Positions 19,214 to 28,151 of a stretch of DNA of 60,705 bases are shown one piece after another. Origin of the DNA: Gemmataceae bacterium. GTDB taxonomy: Bacteria; Planctomycetota; Planctomycetia; Gemmatales; Gemmataceae. A model generated the notes under the pieces. That model saw only the letters and a program-made list of their open reading frames with translations. It was not told the DNA's origin and made no database searches. The stretch is taken from the NCBI GenBank assembly GCA_025055795.1, contig JANWVV010000025.1:1-60705 (forward strand). Direction: 5' to 3'. The position numbers and the translations under genes were made by a program. The first letter of the stretch is position 1. Every line of letters starts with the position of its first letter.

Positions 19214-20389
19214 ATGACTTTTCCCGACGGGCCACCGGCAAGCTCGGCTCCCATGTCCCAGTCGCTCGATAGTCAGAAATCAGCAGGGGTTGACGACCGC
19301 ATTACGGTGCGTCTGGGACCGCGTTCCTATGACATTGTGTTGGGAAGGGGCATAGAGGACCATTTTGGCGGCTTTGTGCGTCAGTTGGTACCCCAGGCCG
19401 CCACGGCCCTGATTGTCGCCGACGAACACACGCAGCCAATCGCCCTCCGCTTACTTTCCCACCTGCAGGCCTGCGACTTGCAGACGGGCCTGGCCGTGGT
19501 GCCCCCGGGCGAAGGCTCCAAGTCGCTAGCCCAACTGAGCACCTTGTACGATGCCTTATACGAGCTGGCGGCCGATCGCCGCACGCCGGTTATTGCGGTG
19601 GGCGGGGGAGTCGTTGGCGATCTGGCCGGCTTTGCCGCGGCCACGTACAACCGTGGCCTGCCGCTGATCATGGTGCCTACCACCCTGCTGGCCATGGTCG
19701 ATTCCTCCGTCGGTGGTAAAACGGCCATCAACCATTCGCGTGGCAAAAACCTGATCGGTGCCTTCCATCAGCCCCGCGGCGTCTGGATCGACACCGCTTT
19801 TCTGGACACCTTGCCCACCCGGGAATATCGCAGCGGACTGGCCGAAGTGGTCAAATATGGGGTCATCCAGGATGCTCAACTGTTCGCCTTGCTGGAGACC
19901 GAAGGCAACGCCTTGCAATCACCTCGCGCTCCGCGACTCCCACAGGTTATCGCCCGTTGCTGCCGCATCAAAGCCCGGATCGTTGAACAGGACGAGCTGG
20001 AAGAAACCGGTCTGCGAGCCATCCTCAATTACGGTCATACGTTTGCGCATGCATTCGAGGTGGTTGGGGCCGCGGATCAGTGGCTGCATGGCGAAGCGGT
20101 TGCCGCCGGCATGATGTGCGCCGCCCGCCTGGCCCGACGCATCGGTTTCCTGACTGAACCGGACCTTTTGCCACGCCAGGAACGGCTGCTCCAGGCCTTC
20201 CAGCTGCCGCTAGCCCCCTTAGCCCATTGGAACGTTGACGACTTGCTCGCAGCGATGCGACGCGACAAGAAGGCCTTAGCCGGTCGTCTACGCTTCATCC
20301 TTCCGCGTCAGACCGGGGAAGTACACCTGGTGTCCGACGTGCCCGAGGCCGAGGTGCGGGCCGTCCTGACCGAGGCCACAATCGTCTGA
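19214..20389 (+). CDS. aroB: 3-dehydroquinate synthase
   Basis: A 391-residue, NAD- and metal-dependent enzyme that converts DAHP to 3-dehydroquinate, the second step of the shikimate pathway. The conserved blocks are all present: PPGEGSKSL, the NAD-binding GGGVVGDLAGFAAATYNRG, VPTTLLAMVDSSVGGKTAIN, KNLIGAFHQP, and the metal-binding region around NYGHTFAHAFE and WLHGEAVAAGM. ATG 19214 and ATG 19253 are both in frame ahead of the domain, and neither has a strong ribosome binding site. It is transcribed away from comEC and faces holB. The first enzyme of the pathway, DAHP synthase, lies 27 kb away in this window. Confidence 0.96.
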   Translation: MTFPDGPPASSAPMSQSLDSQKSAGVDDRITVRLGPRSYDIVLGRGIEDHFGGFVRQLVPQAATALIVADEHTQPIALRLLSHLQACDLQTGLAVVPPGEGSKSLAQLSTLYDALYELAADRRTPVIAVGGGVVGDLAGFAAATYNRGLPLIMVPTTLLAMVDSSVGGKTAINHSRGKNLIGAFHQPRGVWIDTAFLDTLPTREYRSGLAEVVKYGVIQDAQLFALLETEGNALQSPRAPRLPQVIARCCRIKARIVEQDELEETGLRAILNYGHTFAHAFEVVGAADQWLHGEAVAAGMMCAARLARRIGFLTEPDLLPRQERLLQAFQLPLAPLAHWNVDDLLAAMRRDKKALAGRLRFILPRQTGEVHLVSDVPEAEVRAVLTEATIV

Positions 20390-20661
20390 CACTACCTTCC
20401 CCCCCGCTCATGAACGGCAACCGATCGAACTAGTCAACTCTCTCCAGCGGCACAATCAGCTACCTCCTAACCAGCAAGAGGGCCTCATGTTTTACTTCGA
20501 CTGGTGTGACTTTTTGCAGAGGATCAATCGAGGGGAGAGGTAAGTCAGTCGGCAACGATCCGGAACGAGCCCATCCGTGGTTACCCGCTGCACTGTGGCC
20601 CGCGACAACTGTGCTTGGCTTGGTTAAGCCCAATCAGCCTTTTGATCTTACTTTTTTGATG

Positions 20662-21696
20662 TTACGTTGGTGCAGACGCAGGTTGAGTGTCCTGCTCAAG
20701 GCTGCGAGCCAAGTAATCGAACAAGGCTTCGAAAAGTAACGGGAGGGGCACGCGCCGTTCCAGGTGGGTATAAGCCAGCAGGGTACGATCAAGCCAGTCC
20801 AGCAGCCGCTCGGGTGTCAGTGTGGCCACGGACGTAAGCGAAACTGACCAATCCGCCACAGCAAGCGAAGCACCAACCTGCTGACGCAACATCTGGCGCA
20901 ACGCTTCAACGAGCAGATCGAGAAGCAGTTCGGCCCGTTCGCGCTGACTAGCGGAATCCTTGCCTGCGGCTTCGGCATACTCGATGCATTGCTGCGTCCA
21001 GCGATCCACCGCGATGGTGCCGCTGGCCAGCCCTTCCCATAAAGTCTGCCGCAACTGCGGCAATCCCCCTTCGACCAGAGCCAGCGCCCGCGCCGCGCTT
21101 CCCCGACACCAGCGCCAGGCTTCCTCCTGCAAGGCAGGATCCGTGATGCCATGCTCGGTCAAAATGGCATGGATGTCCGTCCGGTTAAGCGGGGCCAGGC
21201 GTATCTGCTGACAGCGGGAGCGAATCGTCGGCAGCAATTGCTCCCAGCCAGAGCACAGCAGCAGGATAAGGGCGGCTCCCGGCGGTTCTTCGAGCGTCTT
21301 GAGGAAGGCATTGGCCGATTCGACGTTCAGATCATCGGCGTCTTCCAGGATGCCTACCACTCGTCCGCCCCGCAATGGCTTGCGGGCCAAAGCCTCGCAG
21401 AACTGTCGCATTTCCTCGACAGGCAGCGCATGCTTACCCTCCGGTGTCCGCAACCAGTGCAGATCCGGATGTGTCTCCGCCTCCACCTGCCGACAAGCCG
21501 AGCAATGATCGCAGGCGGTCAATTCCGGTCCCCGCCGCTCACAGAGCATGGCCTTGGCCCATTCTCGGGCAAACAAGCGTTTCCCTACTCCTGCGGGACC
21601 TATCAGGGCATACGCATGCCCCAGCCGGCCACTTTTCCATGCCTGTGCTACCTGGACCCGTGCCGCTTCCTGACCCCGGATTCGCTCCCAACTCAT
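20662..21696 (-). CDS. holB: DNA polymerase III delta' subunit (clamp loader)
   Basis: A 344-residue AAA+ protein of the clamp-loader complex. It has Walker A GPAGVGKRLFA with the catalytic-type Lys retained, the zinc-binding cysteine cluster CDHCSACRQ, the Walker B-like VGILEDADDLN, the LKTLEEPP loop and the SRC motif (IRSRCQQIRL) used for the arginine finger. A C-terminal helical domain ends in a glutamine- and proline-rich tail. DnaX proteins share these features but are usually longer, with a stricter Walker B, so delta' is the better call. It is convergent with aroB across a 272-base gap. Confidence 0.85.
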   Translation of the reverse strand: MSWERIRGQEAARVQVAQAWKSGRLGHAYALIGPAGVGKRLFAREWAKAMLCERRGPELTACDHCSACRQVEAETHPDLHWLRTPEGKHALPVEEMRQFCEALARKPLRGGRVVGILEDADDLNVESANAFLKTLEEPPGAALILLLCSGWEQLLPTIRSRCQQIRLAPLNRTDIHAILTEHGITDPALQEEAWRWCRGSAARALALVEGGLPQLRQTLWEGLASGTIAVDRWTQQCIEYAEAAGKDSASQRERAELLLDLLVEALRQMLRQQVGASLAVADWSVSLTSVATLTPERLLDWLDRTLLAYTHLERRVPLPLLFEALFDYLARSLEQDTQPASAPT

Positions 21697-22332
21697 GCCT
21701 TATGTTCTCGGTTAGTTGTCTCGGACCTTCAAATCGTTCCCTTCCGCTCTGTTTACTGAAGTTTCTCTTATGCTTTCGTTATGCCACTGGACCCGTCTCA
21801 GGTCACTGAATGTGGCGGGACTTCCGATATGCACACCCCCGTTATCCTTAACGGCATCTATCCCGCGGTCGCCGTTCGCCCATTGCCCTGGTTAATTCGA
21901 CAGATCATCTTATGGTGACAACCTCCTGGTTCCCGACTCCGACCAACAAACGATCAACCGGAATAACTACAAACTTTCTGTATGGCCGCTGCTTCAGCTA
22001 AGCTATTCCACCCCCAGTCTTTGCACAACTTAGATTAATGTGATTGCAACACGGCCGGCATGGTCTGGTTCGTAACCGATCAACTACAATATCCGAACGC
22101 TTTACAATAAGTTTTTGATACTTTGGAATTGTTATTTACTGATAAAATTATGAATGTTGTGGTCGGAAAAACGTAATGGCAATGCGGGTCTTTGGATAGG
22201 CTCATCGCTGTTGTTTACCCTCTAAAAGAAGATTTAACAAGTGGGAGATGGTCGACCGAAGCATCCATTTCAGCCGGTAGAATAGCTGCAGCTACAGCGT
22301 GATGCATAGTGGAAGGAGGGTGCAGCGTCGGA
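21697..22332. other. AT-rich divergent intergenic region
   Basis: This 636-base gap separates holB from the pseudouridine synthase gene. Its central part, roughly 21930-22240, is strikingly AT-rich compared with the rest of the window. I see no open frame of protein-like composition, no tRNA and no clear repeat. It probably contains divergent promoters. Confidence 0.45.
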
Positions 22333-23154
22333 ATGAATAAGCCACCGAATCAATCCACTGGGCCGGGTGTGGCCGGATGGCTACTGCACGAGGACCGGCA
22401 CATTATTGTGGTTAACAAGCCAGCGGGGCTAGCCACACAGGCGCCGCCGGGGATTGCCAGTCTGGAGGCGTGGGTCAAGGAGTATTTGAAGCAGCGGTAC
22501 AACAAGCCGGGCCGCGTGTATCTGGGTGTGCCCCAGCGGCTGGACCGGCCCGTGAGCGGCGTCCTGGTACTGGCTCGGCAGAGCAAAGCGGCCCAACGGC
22601 TCCATGCCCAGTTTCAGCAGCGGAGCGTGCTGAAGGAATACTGGGCCGTTGTGGAGGGCCGGGTGGAACCAGCCAGGGGTAACTGGACCGACTGGCTGCG
22701 CAAGGTGACTGGCCAGGCCCGGGTCGAACCAGCGGAACCCCAGGGCCATGGGGCCCGCTATGCGGAAACCACTTACGAAGTTCTACGGTGGGCCGAGGGC
22801 GTTACGTTGCTGGCCTTACGCCCCCGCACCGGCCGGATGCACCAATTGCGGGCCCAGGCGGCCTGGCGGGGCTATCCCATTCTCGGCGATCAGCTCTACG
22901 GCAGCCGGCAGCCATTGCCACGGCCCCTGCCTTCCGCCGACGAACCTGCCGAGGCTATTGCTCTTCATGCCTGTAGTCTGACGTTCCGTCATCCACTGCA
23001 TGGTGATTTCGGACAGCTTTGTACCTTTACGGCCCCGTTGCCGCCCTACTGGCCGCTCCATCCGGAGGCCACGGCTGAGCCCGCGCCGGTCGTAGCCGGT
23101 GGTTCGGTTGATGCCTCTTCCTCAACGGTCTGGCCCAATCTGGAGGGGTCATGA
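22333..23154 (+). CDS. RluA/RluD-family RNA pseudouridine synthase
   Basis: A 273-residue enzyme expected to isomerise uridine to pseudouridine in rRNA or tRNA. The catalytic aspartate is D71 in QRLDRPVSGVLV, preceded by the HIIVVNKPAGLATQ strand and followed by LRPRTGRMHQLRAQ, all family signatures. There is no N-terminal S4 domain, so it resembles RluA/RluC-like short forms rather than RluD. ATG 22333 follows AGGAGG by 12 bases; GTG 22309 is in frame but overlaps that site. The C-terminal 35 residues are low complexity. The target base cannot be predicted. DedA follows after 39 bases on the same strand. Confidence 0.9.
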   Translation: MNKPPNQSTGPGVAGWLLHEDRHIIVVNKPAGLATQAPPGIASLEAWVKEYLKQRYNKPGRVYLGVPQRLDRPVSGVLVLARQSKAAQRLHAQFQQRSVLKEYWAVVEGRVEPARGNWTDWLRKVTGQARVEPAEPQGHGARYAETTYEVLRWAEGVTLLALRPRTGRMHQLRAQAAWRGYPILGDQLYGSRQPLPRPLPSADEPAEAIALHACSLTFRHPLHGDFGQLCTFTAPLPPYWPLHPEATAEPAPVVAGGSVDASSSTVWPNLEGS

Positions 23155-23193
23155 GGGGATGACGGATAAAAATCGACGCTGCGAGGATCAATC

Positions 23194-24153
23194 ATGCTGG
23201 AAAATTTCGACCACTACGGATACATAGGCATATTCGTGGCTTTAATCGCTGCCGGTTTCGGTTTCCCCATCCCGGAGGAGCTACCGGTTATCACCGCCGG
23301 TATTCTGGTCGGCCATGATGATACCAACCTGCGTTGGTACATCATGTTACCGGTGGTGATTCTAGGAGTGGTCACAGCCGATGGCCTGCTCTACGCGGCT
23401 GGACGGCTGTGGGGCCGGCGACTCCTGGAGATCGGCTGGGTCAAGCGGCATCTGCTCCCACCGGAAAAACGCGAACAGATCGAACGCAACTTTGCCGCCC
23501 GTGGCATCTTGGTTTTGCTGGGAGCCCGCTTGCTGCCGGGGATCCGCACTCCGATTTTCCTCATGGCCGGCGTGTTACGCGTGCCGCTGGTTCGCTTCCT
23601 GATCGCCGATGGCATCTACGCTATTCCCCTGGTTAATCTGCTATTCTGGTTGTCCTATGTTCTGACCGATCAGGTTCTGGTCGTCTTCCGGCAGATCCAG
23701 AAGGTTCAGGAGGAATATCGACCGTTGGTGATCGTAGCCGTGTTGTCGGCCTTGGCGGGCGTTTTGATCCACAAGTATTTGCTGAGCCGCAAGGTGGTGG
23801 TGGGCGATCCAGCGGAGGTTCCCCCTCTCATTGCTCGTCCGGCAGAAGTGATTACCCACGCTCTGGAGACGGCGGTGGAGAAGGTCACGCGACGCAGTCA
23901 TCACGAGCCCCACGTCGAACCGTTGCCTAGGCTGGTTTCCGCCACGGAAACAGACAAAGAGATAGCCGTGGCGGAGCAGTCGTCGCAACACTTGGGCAGC
24001 GAGAAGGCCGATTTTCAGACAGATGGCGTCGTAGTGCCGGTCATCCGTCCGGATAGTGACCAGGACCGTTGTCCGGCCTCGGAGTCAACGCTTAGTCCCT
24101 CTGCGGAAACAGGGAACGGAGGAGCCGCTCGGACAGGTCGTACTGGGGAGTAA
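23194..24153 (+). CDS. DedA-family membrane protein with a long polar tail
   Basis: An inner-membrane protein of the DedA/SNARE-associated family, implicated in lipid-carrier flipping and membrane homeostasis. The family blocks are visible: GFGFPIPEELP near residue 21, a membrane segment with ADGLLYAAGRLWG, the conserved ARLLPGIRTPIFLMAG loop, and two further spans near 135-210. Past residue ~215 comes a polar tail of about 100 residues, rich in Glu, Thr and Ser and absent from typical members. The last 62 bases overlap the 3' end of the NadD-NadK gene on the opposite strand. ATG 23194 has GAGG seven bases upstream. It probably forms a unit with the pseudouridine synthase gene. Confidence 0.88.
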   Translation: MLENFDHYGYIGIFVALIAAGFGFPIPEELPVITAGILVGHDDTNLRWYIMLPVVILGVVTADGLLYAAGRLWGRRLLEIGWVKRHLLPPEKREQIERNFAARGILVLLGARLLPGIRTPIFLMAGVLRVPLVRFLIADGIYAIPLVNLLFWLSYVLTDQVLVVFRQIQKVQEEYRPLVIVAVLSALAGVLIHKYLLSRKVVVGDPAEVPPLIARPAEVITHALETAVEKVTRRSHHEPHVEPLPRLVSATETDKEIAVAEQSSQHLGSEKADFQTDGVVVPVIRPDSDQDRCPASESTLSPSAETGNGGAARTGRTGE

Positions 24154-25507
24154 AGGCCAGTTCTGCAGCGGCGATGCTACTGAGCCGCACCTCCATGGTG
24201 CGTATCGGTCCCAGGGGATGACCGTCCAGAAAGCCGCGTACCGGGCGTTTGCCTCGCTCGTCCAAATTACAGATGCGCACCCGTGCAGTTTCGGGCAACG
24301 TGACAGGTTTCCAGAAGTAGGGTTGGAAGACATTAGAGCCGGCCAGGGTCAGAACCGGGGCCGACAACGGCACGGGGGTGGCCCCCATGGCCCGCGCATA
24401 ACCGGACGACCCAGCCGGCGTAGCCACCAGCAGGCCATCCCCCACAATCCGCGGCACCTGCAGGCGACCATCCACTTCCAGACTCAACCAAGCCGCCTGG
24501 CCGCTGTCCCGTTCCACCCAAGCGTCGCTATATGCCAGACCTAGCCGCACCTGGCCGTCGGGTGTGGTACATTCCACTCGCAACATCGGCAGGCGATACA
24601 CAACCAGCTCTAATCCTACCAGTTGGTCAGGCAGCTCCTCGTTGAGCAGAAAGCCGACCGTACCGGCATTCAAGCCGATAAAAGGGAGGCGTTCCCGCCA
24701 GTAACGGCGGATGGCCGCTAACATGGTGCCATCACCCCCCAGTACCATAATCGCAGTGGCTGGTTCGGCCACCCAGCGTTGGAACCGCTCGGCCAACTGA
24801 ACCGCCTGTGGGTTGCTCTCATCCCAGACCACACGCAAGCGGACTGGATCCAACTGAATGCGTGTTTCCCGCGGTGTAGGGATACCCGTAAACAGGCGGT
24901 AACGCCGGATGTAAGCATAGACTGCTTCGGGAACATACCCCCGAATGTCCTTGCCTTCGAACACCCAGCGACGGATTTCGGCCGTGGGAATATGGTCCTC
25001 GACGGTCAGGGTCAGCGCCTGGGGCGGTAGATCGGCTGGCGACAATGGTGCCAGACGGGAGCCGACAATTACAAACCGCCCTTGTTGCCACCAGGCTTCG
25101 CCCTGTTGCCAGTGACTCTGGATCAGCGACGTGCCCTGCTGGCCACCCCGGACGAAGTCGGCCGCCACTACCTGCCACACCTCCCCACGGGCGGCGTAGG
25201 TAGTTGCCAACAGGTGATCAGGCAGATGTTTGCCCTCGTCCAGCTCAGCTAGATCCACCACTACCCCTGTCAGATCCCGGAACGCCAGGTCCGCCATGAC
25301 TGCCCGGTGCAGCGGTTCGGCATGCTCTCCATCCGGCGTGGCCTGACGCGGTACCACTGGCCGGACAATCACTTCGTCGAAACCGGCTTCCCGCACGCGA
25401 CGGACCACTTCGCGATGATAATTGGTCGGCGGATCAAAGCTGCCTGTGAACACGGCCACCCGCCGCCCGACCACTGATCCGTCCAGCGGCGGCAAAAAAC
25501 TGCTCAT
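24092..25507 (-). CDS. Putative bifunctional NadD-NadK fusion (NaMN adenylyltransferase / NAD kinase)
   Basis: A 471-residue protein that appears to join two NAD(P) enzymes. Residues 17-205 are a nucleotidyltransferase with the opening AVFTGSFDPPTNYH (the HxGH site reads TNYH) and the NadD-type closing motif IPTAEIRRWVFEGKDIRGYVP. Residues 220-465 are an NAD kinase with GGDGT (257-261), NAGTVGFLLNE (280-290), GDGLLVATPAGSSGY (356-370) and a late FLDGH. Where NAD kinases usually have Asn-Glu after the beta hairpin, this one has Ser-Asp (327-328). ATG 25507 has AGGTGG at a five-base spacing. The frame is open without interruption, so it is a true fusion, not two genes. It follows NagB-LmbE by 43 bases and overlaps DedA convergently. 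PPAT-like activity of the first domain is the main alternative. Confidence 0.82.
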   Translation of the reverse strand: MSSFLPPLDGSVVGRRVAVFTGSFDPPTNYHREVVRRVREAGFDEVIVRPVVPRQATPDGEHAEPLHRAVMADLAFRDLTGVVVDLAELDEGKHLPDHLLATTYAARGEVWQVVAADFVRGGQQGTSLIQSHWQQGEAWWQQGRFVIVGSRLAPLSPADLPPQALTLTVEDHIPTAEIRRWVFEGKDIRGYVPEAVYAYIRRYRLFTGIPTPRETRIQLDPVRLRVVWDESNPQAVQLAERFQRWVAEPATAIMVLGGDGTMLAAIRRYWRERLPFIGLNAGTVGFLLNEELPDQLVGLELVVYRLPMLRVECTTPDGQVRLGLAYSDAWVERDSGQAAWLSLEVDGRLQVPRIVGDGLLVATPAGSSGYARAMGATPVPLSAPVLTLAGSNVFQPYFWKPVTLPETARVRICNLDERGKRPVRGFLDGHPLGPIRTMEVRLSSIAAAELAFTPQYDLSERLLRSLFPQRD

Positions 25508-25550
25508 GCTTCCACCTCGCGCCGGAAACGATCTCGGCAAGGACCCGACG

Positions 25551-27494
25551 CTACTGGTCCCTCCAGCGGACGAAGGCCTCGATGGCAAAGTATTCGGGCA
25601 GTCCCAGGGCGTCGTAGATACGGGCCGTGTGGCGGTTGCGTTCCTCGGCTCGTTGCCAGAACTCGCGGCGGTCCGAGCCACCGGGGAACATGGCGCGGTC
25701 CTTCTGGGATTGATGGCGGAAGATGGCCTGTTTTTTGCGCTCCAGGATGTCGGGACTGAGGGGAACGGCCATTTCGATTTCGTGCGGTTCCCATTCTTCC
25801 CAAGCCCCTTTGTAAAGCCACACTTCTGGCAAAGGTTGTCCGGTTTGTTCCCGCAGTCGGCGTAAGGCAGCGAAGATGGCCTCGGCACACAGGCGGTGGG
25901 TGCCGTGAGGATCGGATAACTCGCCAGCCATGTAAACCTGACGGGGCTGAAGCCGTTGCAGCAAGGTGAGCAGATCCTCGATGTCCTGCGGGTGGATGGG
26001 ATCTTTGGCAATGCGACCGGTGCGGTAGAAGCGTAAGTTGAGGAAACTGAGCCGTTCCGGGGGAATTCCACAGACCCGCGCAGCCGCCCGGGCTTCGGTC
26101 GCCCGTATCAACGCCTTGATAGTCAGCACGTCCTCGTTATCCGGCTGACCGGGCTTTTTACCATCCAAAAACTGGTAGACGCGTTGCTTGAGGTCGGCGA
26201 AGCGGGCCTGTTCAGCGGCCGAGCCGAACTGCCCGAGAAATTCGTGCACGAAGTCGACAAAGCGGCGGGCATCATGGTCATATACGGCGATGTTGCCGCT
26301 GGTCATGTAAGCGACATGCACGGCGTGTCCCTGCTCGACCAGACGAATAAGGGTGCCGCCCATGGAAATAACGTCGTCGTCCGGATGTGGCGAGAAGACC
26401 AGGATTGTCTGGGCACCATCCTGACCGGCCGGGTAGGGGGTGATGGTTCGCATCCGATCGTGGAATACCTCTTCGCCGATTTTTTCGGCCGGTCCTTTTT
26501 CCCGCAACAACTCGTACAAATGATGCTGACGGAAGTCTTCGTCGTCCAGTTGCAGGAGTCCCTTTTTAACCGTCAGGGCCAGATGCACCACGGCCTTGCG
26601 GACCAGTTCCGGCGTCCAATCGCAGGGCCCGACTTCCCAAGGGCGTTTGATCGCGGTCAGTTCGGCTGCGGCTGCCGGATCCAGGACAACGGTGGCGTCC
26701 GGATGCTCCTGCAAGAAGCTGGCGGAAACGGCCTCGGTCGGCGGTTGCTCCACCGCTTTGTAAACGATGGCCGCCTTGTGTTCGCCAAAGGCCATCAGAA
26801 AGATGCGGCGTGCCTCCAGAATGGTGGCTACCCCCATGGTGATCGCATGGTGAGGCACGTTTTCTTCGCCGAAAAAGCCCGGGGCCGCATCACGACGCGT
26901 GATACTGTCCAAGGTCACCAGCCGGGTCCGGCTATTCCGCGGACTGCCCGGTTCATTGAAACCGATGTGCCCCGTCCGACCGATCCCCAAGATCTGGATA
27001 TCGATCCCCCCTGCGGCCTTGATCTTGCGTTCGTACTCCGCACAAAACGCGTCAATTTCGTCCTTGGCCAGTGTCCCATCCGGAATGTGGATGTTTTCCC
27101 AAGCAATGTTGACATGCTGGAAAAAGGTCTCGTGCATCCATCGGAAATACGAATGGGGGTCCTCCTTGGGCATGGGATAATATTCGTCCAGATTGAAGGT
27201 GATTACACGGGAAAAATCCAGCCCCTCTTCCTGATGAAGGCGGATCAATTCGCGGTACAATCCCACCGGCGTGCTACCGGTGGCCAGACCTAGCACTGTC
27301 GGTTTGCCCGCGGCGTTACGGGCCCGGATTAGTTTGTCAATTTCCCGAGCCACGTAGCGGGCCGCTGCTGCCGCTGTTGGAAACAACACGGTGGGAACCC
27401 GCGTGTGCGGAAGTGCATGGAGGCCAGCCATAACTTCGAGTCCTGCACGCTTGGAGGAGGTCGAATCCCTACGCAGGGTCTGCTTATTAGTCAT
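25551..27494 (-). CDS. nagB: NagB-LmbE fusion: glucosamine-6-phosphate deaminase with PIG-L deacetylase domain
   Basis: A two-domain protein of 647 residues. Residues about 30-300 form a glucosamine-6-phosphate deaminase with LATGSTP, the catalytic NLDEYY (101-106) and GIGRTGHIGFNEPG (170-183, H176). Residues about 360-640 form a PIG-L/LmbE zinc deacetylase domain with HPDDD (370-374) and the later DPHGTH metal site. This fusion is known from Bacteroidetes and planctomycetes and suggests deacetylation and deamination of an amino sugar to fructose-6-phosphate and ammonia. The start is uncertain: ATG 27494 is used; ATG 27431 (MAGLHALPH) would remove a 21-residue polar leader. It is first in a pair with the NadD-NadK gene. 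Confidence 0.9.
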   Translation of the reverse strand: MTNKQTLRRDSTSSKRAGLEVMAGLHALPHTRVPTVLFPTAAAAARYVAREIDKLIRARNAAGKPTVLGLATGSTPVGLYRELIRLHQEEGLDFSRVITFNLDEYYPMPKEDPHSYFRWMHETFFQHVNIAWENIHIPDGTLAKDEIDAFCAEYERKIKAAGGIDIQILGIGRTGHIGFNEPGSPRNSRTRLVTLDSITRRDAAPGFFGEENVPHHAITMGVATILEARRIFLMAFGEHKAAIVYKAVEQPPTEAVSASFLQEHPDATVVLDPAAAAELTAIKRPWEVGPCDWTPELVRKAVVHLALTVKKGLLQLDDEDFRQHHLYELLREKGPAEKIGEEVFHDRMRTITPYPAGQDGAQTILVFSPHPDDDVISMGGTLIRLVEQGHAVHVAYMTSGNIAVYDHDARRFVDFVHEFLGQFGSAAEQARFADLKQRVYQFLDGKKPGQPDNEDVLTIKALIRATEARAAARVCGIPPERLSFLNLRFYRTGRIAKDPIHPQDIEDLLTLLQRLQPRQVYMAGELSDPHGTHRLCAEAIFAALRRLREQTGQPLPEVWLYKGAWEEWEPHEIEMAVPLSPDILERKKQAIFRHQSQKDRAMFPGGSDRREFWQRAEERNRHTARIYDALGLPEYFAIEAFVRWRDQ

Positions 27495-28151
27495 CCCATC
27501 ATCAGCAATGGAATAGGTTTTTTAGTGGAATAGCACTTTGCGGGGGAGAGACATACCTTAGCCACCCCTCCGGACCCGCCGAATCAGCCGACATGGTTCT
27601 CCCTGGTACGGGTAGCGTCTCGCTTTGGCACCAGCGAGCTAAATTCATGATCCACATGCCCCCCTCCGAAGGCCAGGTTCAAGGTTGCTTTGCCGCTCCC
27701 AGACAAACCCATCATGAATCATGCTGATAGTCGCGTCTGTCTGGTAGAAGTAAGGTCCGGCACGACCACAAACCGCTCACGTTCGCTGCAAACCAGCCGA
27801 CGAAGGAATACACACTACCAGCTTATTGTTTCACCACGAAAACAACTGATAACCACACGCCTCGCCGCTTGACACAGGATGCTTGTGAAAAATTTTTCAG
27901 ATGCCTATTGACTTTCCGAGATTTTTGGAATATAAGTACACTAGTATATGTAAGAACAAAATCAAGGCATGGTGTCTGGTCAGAGGGCCAGCAGTTGTCA
28001 GAGCGATTACCCTTTGCAACAGAGTTGGAGGATGGTATGAGAGGGCCTCGGCCTGAAAGTAACACAATCAGAAGCGGACACCCATTCCGTTGGTCGTGGT
28101 TTCCCTAGCGGTAAGGGCGGACAGGGAAGAGCTGTTTGAGGTGCATCAGTC
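27495..28151. other. Divergent intergenic region with a promoter
   Basis: This 657-base gap lies between NagB-LmbE and the secreted hypothetical gene. It becomes AT-rich around 27880-27960, where a good sigma-70-like promoter points right. I see no gene; the short open frames here have no protein-like composition. Confidence 0.45.
27908..27936 (+). promoter_or_regulatory. Sigma-70-type promoter candidate
   Basis: TTGACT (27908-27913) and TATAAG (27931-27936) are spaced by exactly 17 bases in an AT-rich patch, pointing to the gene at 28152. It is the best promoter match I noticed in the window. Confidence 0.5.

Noticed and set aside
22100..22150. A promoter-like TTGATA with a downstream TAAAAT
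   Set aside because: The spacing is 22 bases, too long for a sigma-70 promoter.
25508..26071. The open frame upstream of the NadD-NadK start, which would give a 659-residue protein
   Set aside because: The extension overlaps NagB-LmbE in another frame, is not protein-like, and a good ribosome binding site precedes ATG 25507.
26184..27293. A 369-codon open frame antisense to the NagB-LmbE gene
   Set aside because: The sense strand encodes an unmistakable enzyme fusion; the antisense frame is a compositional shadow.
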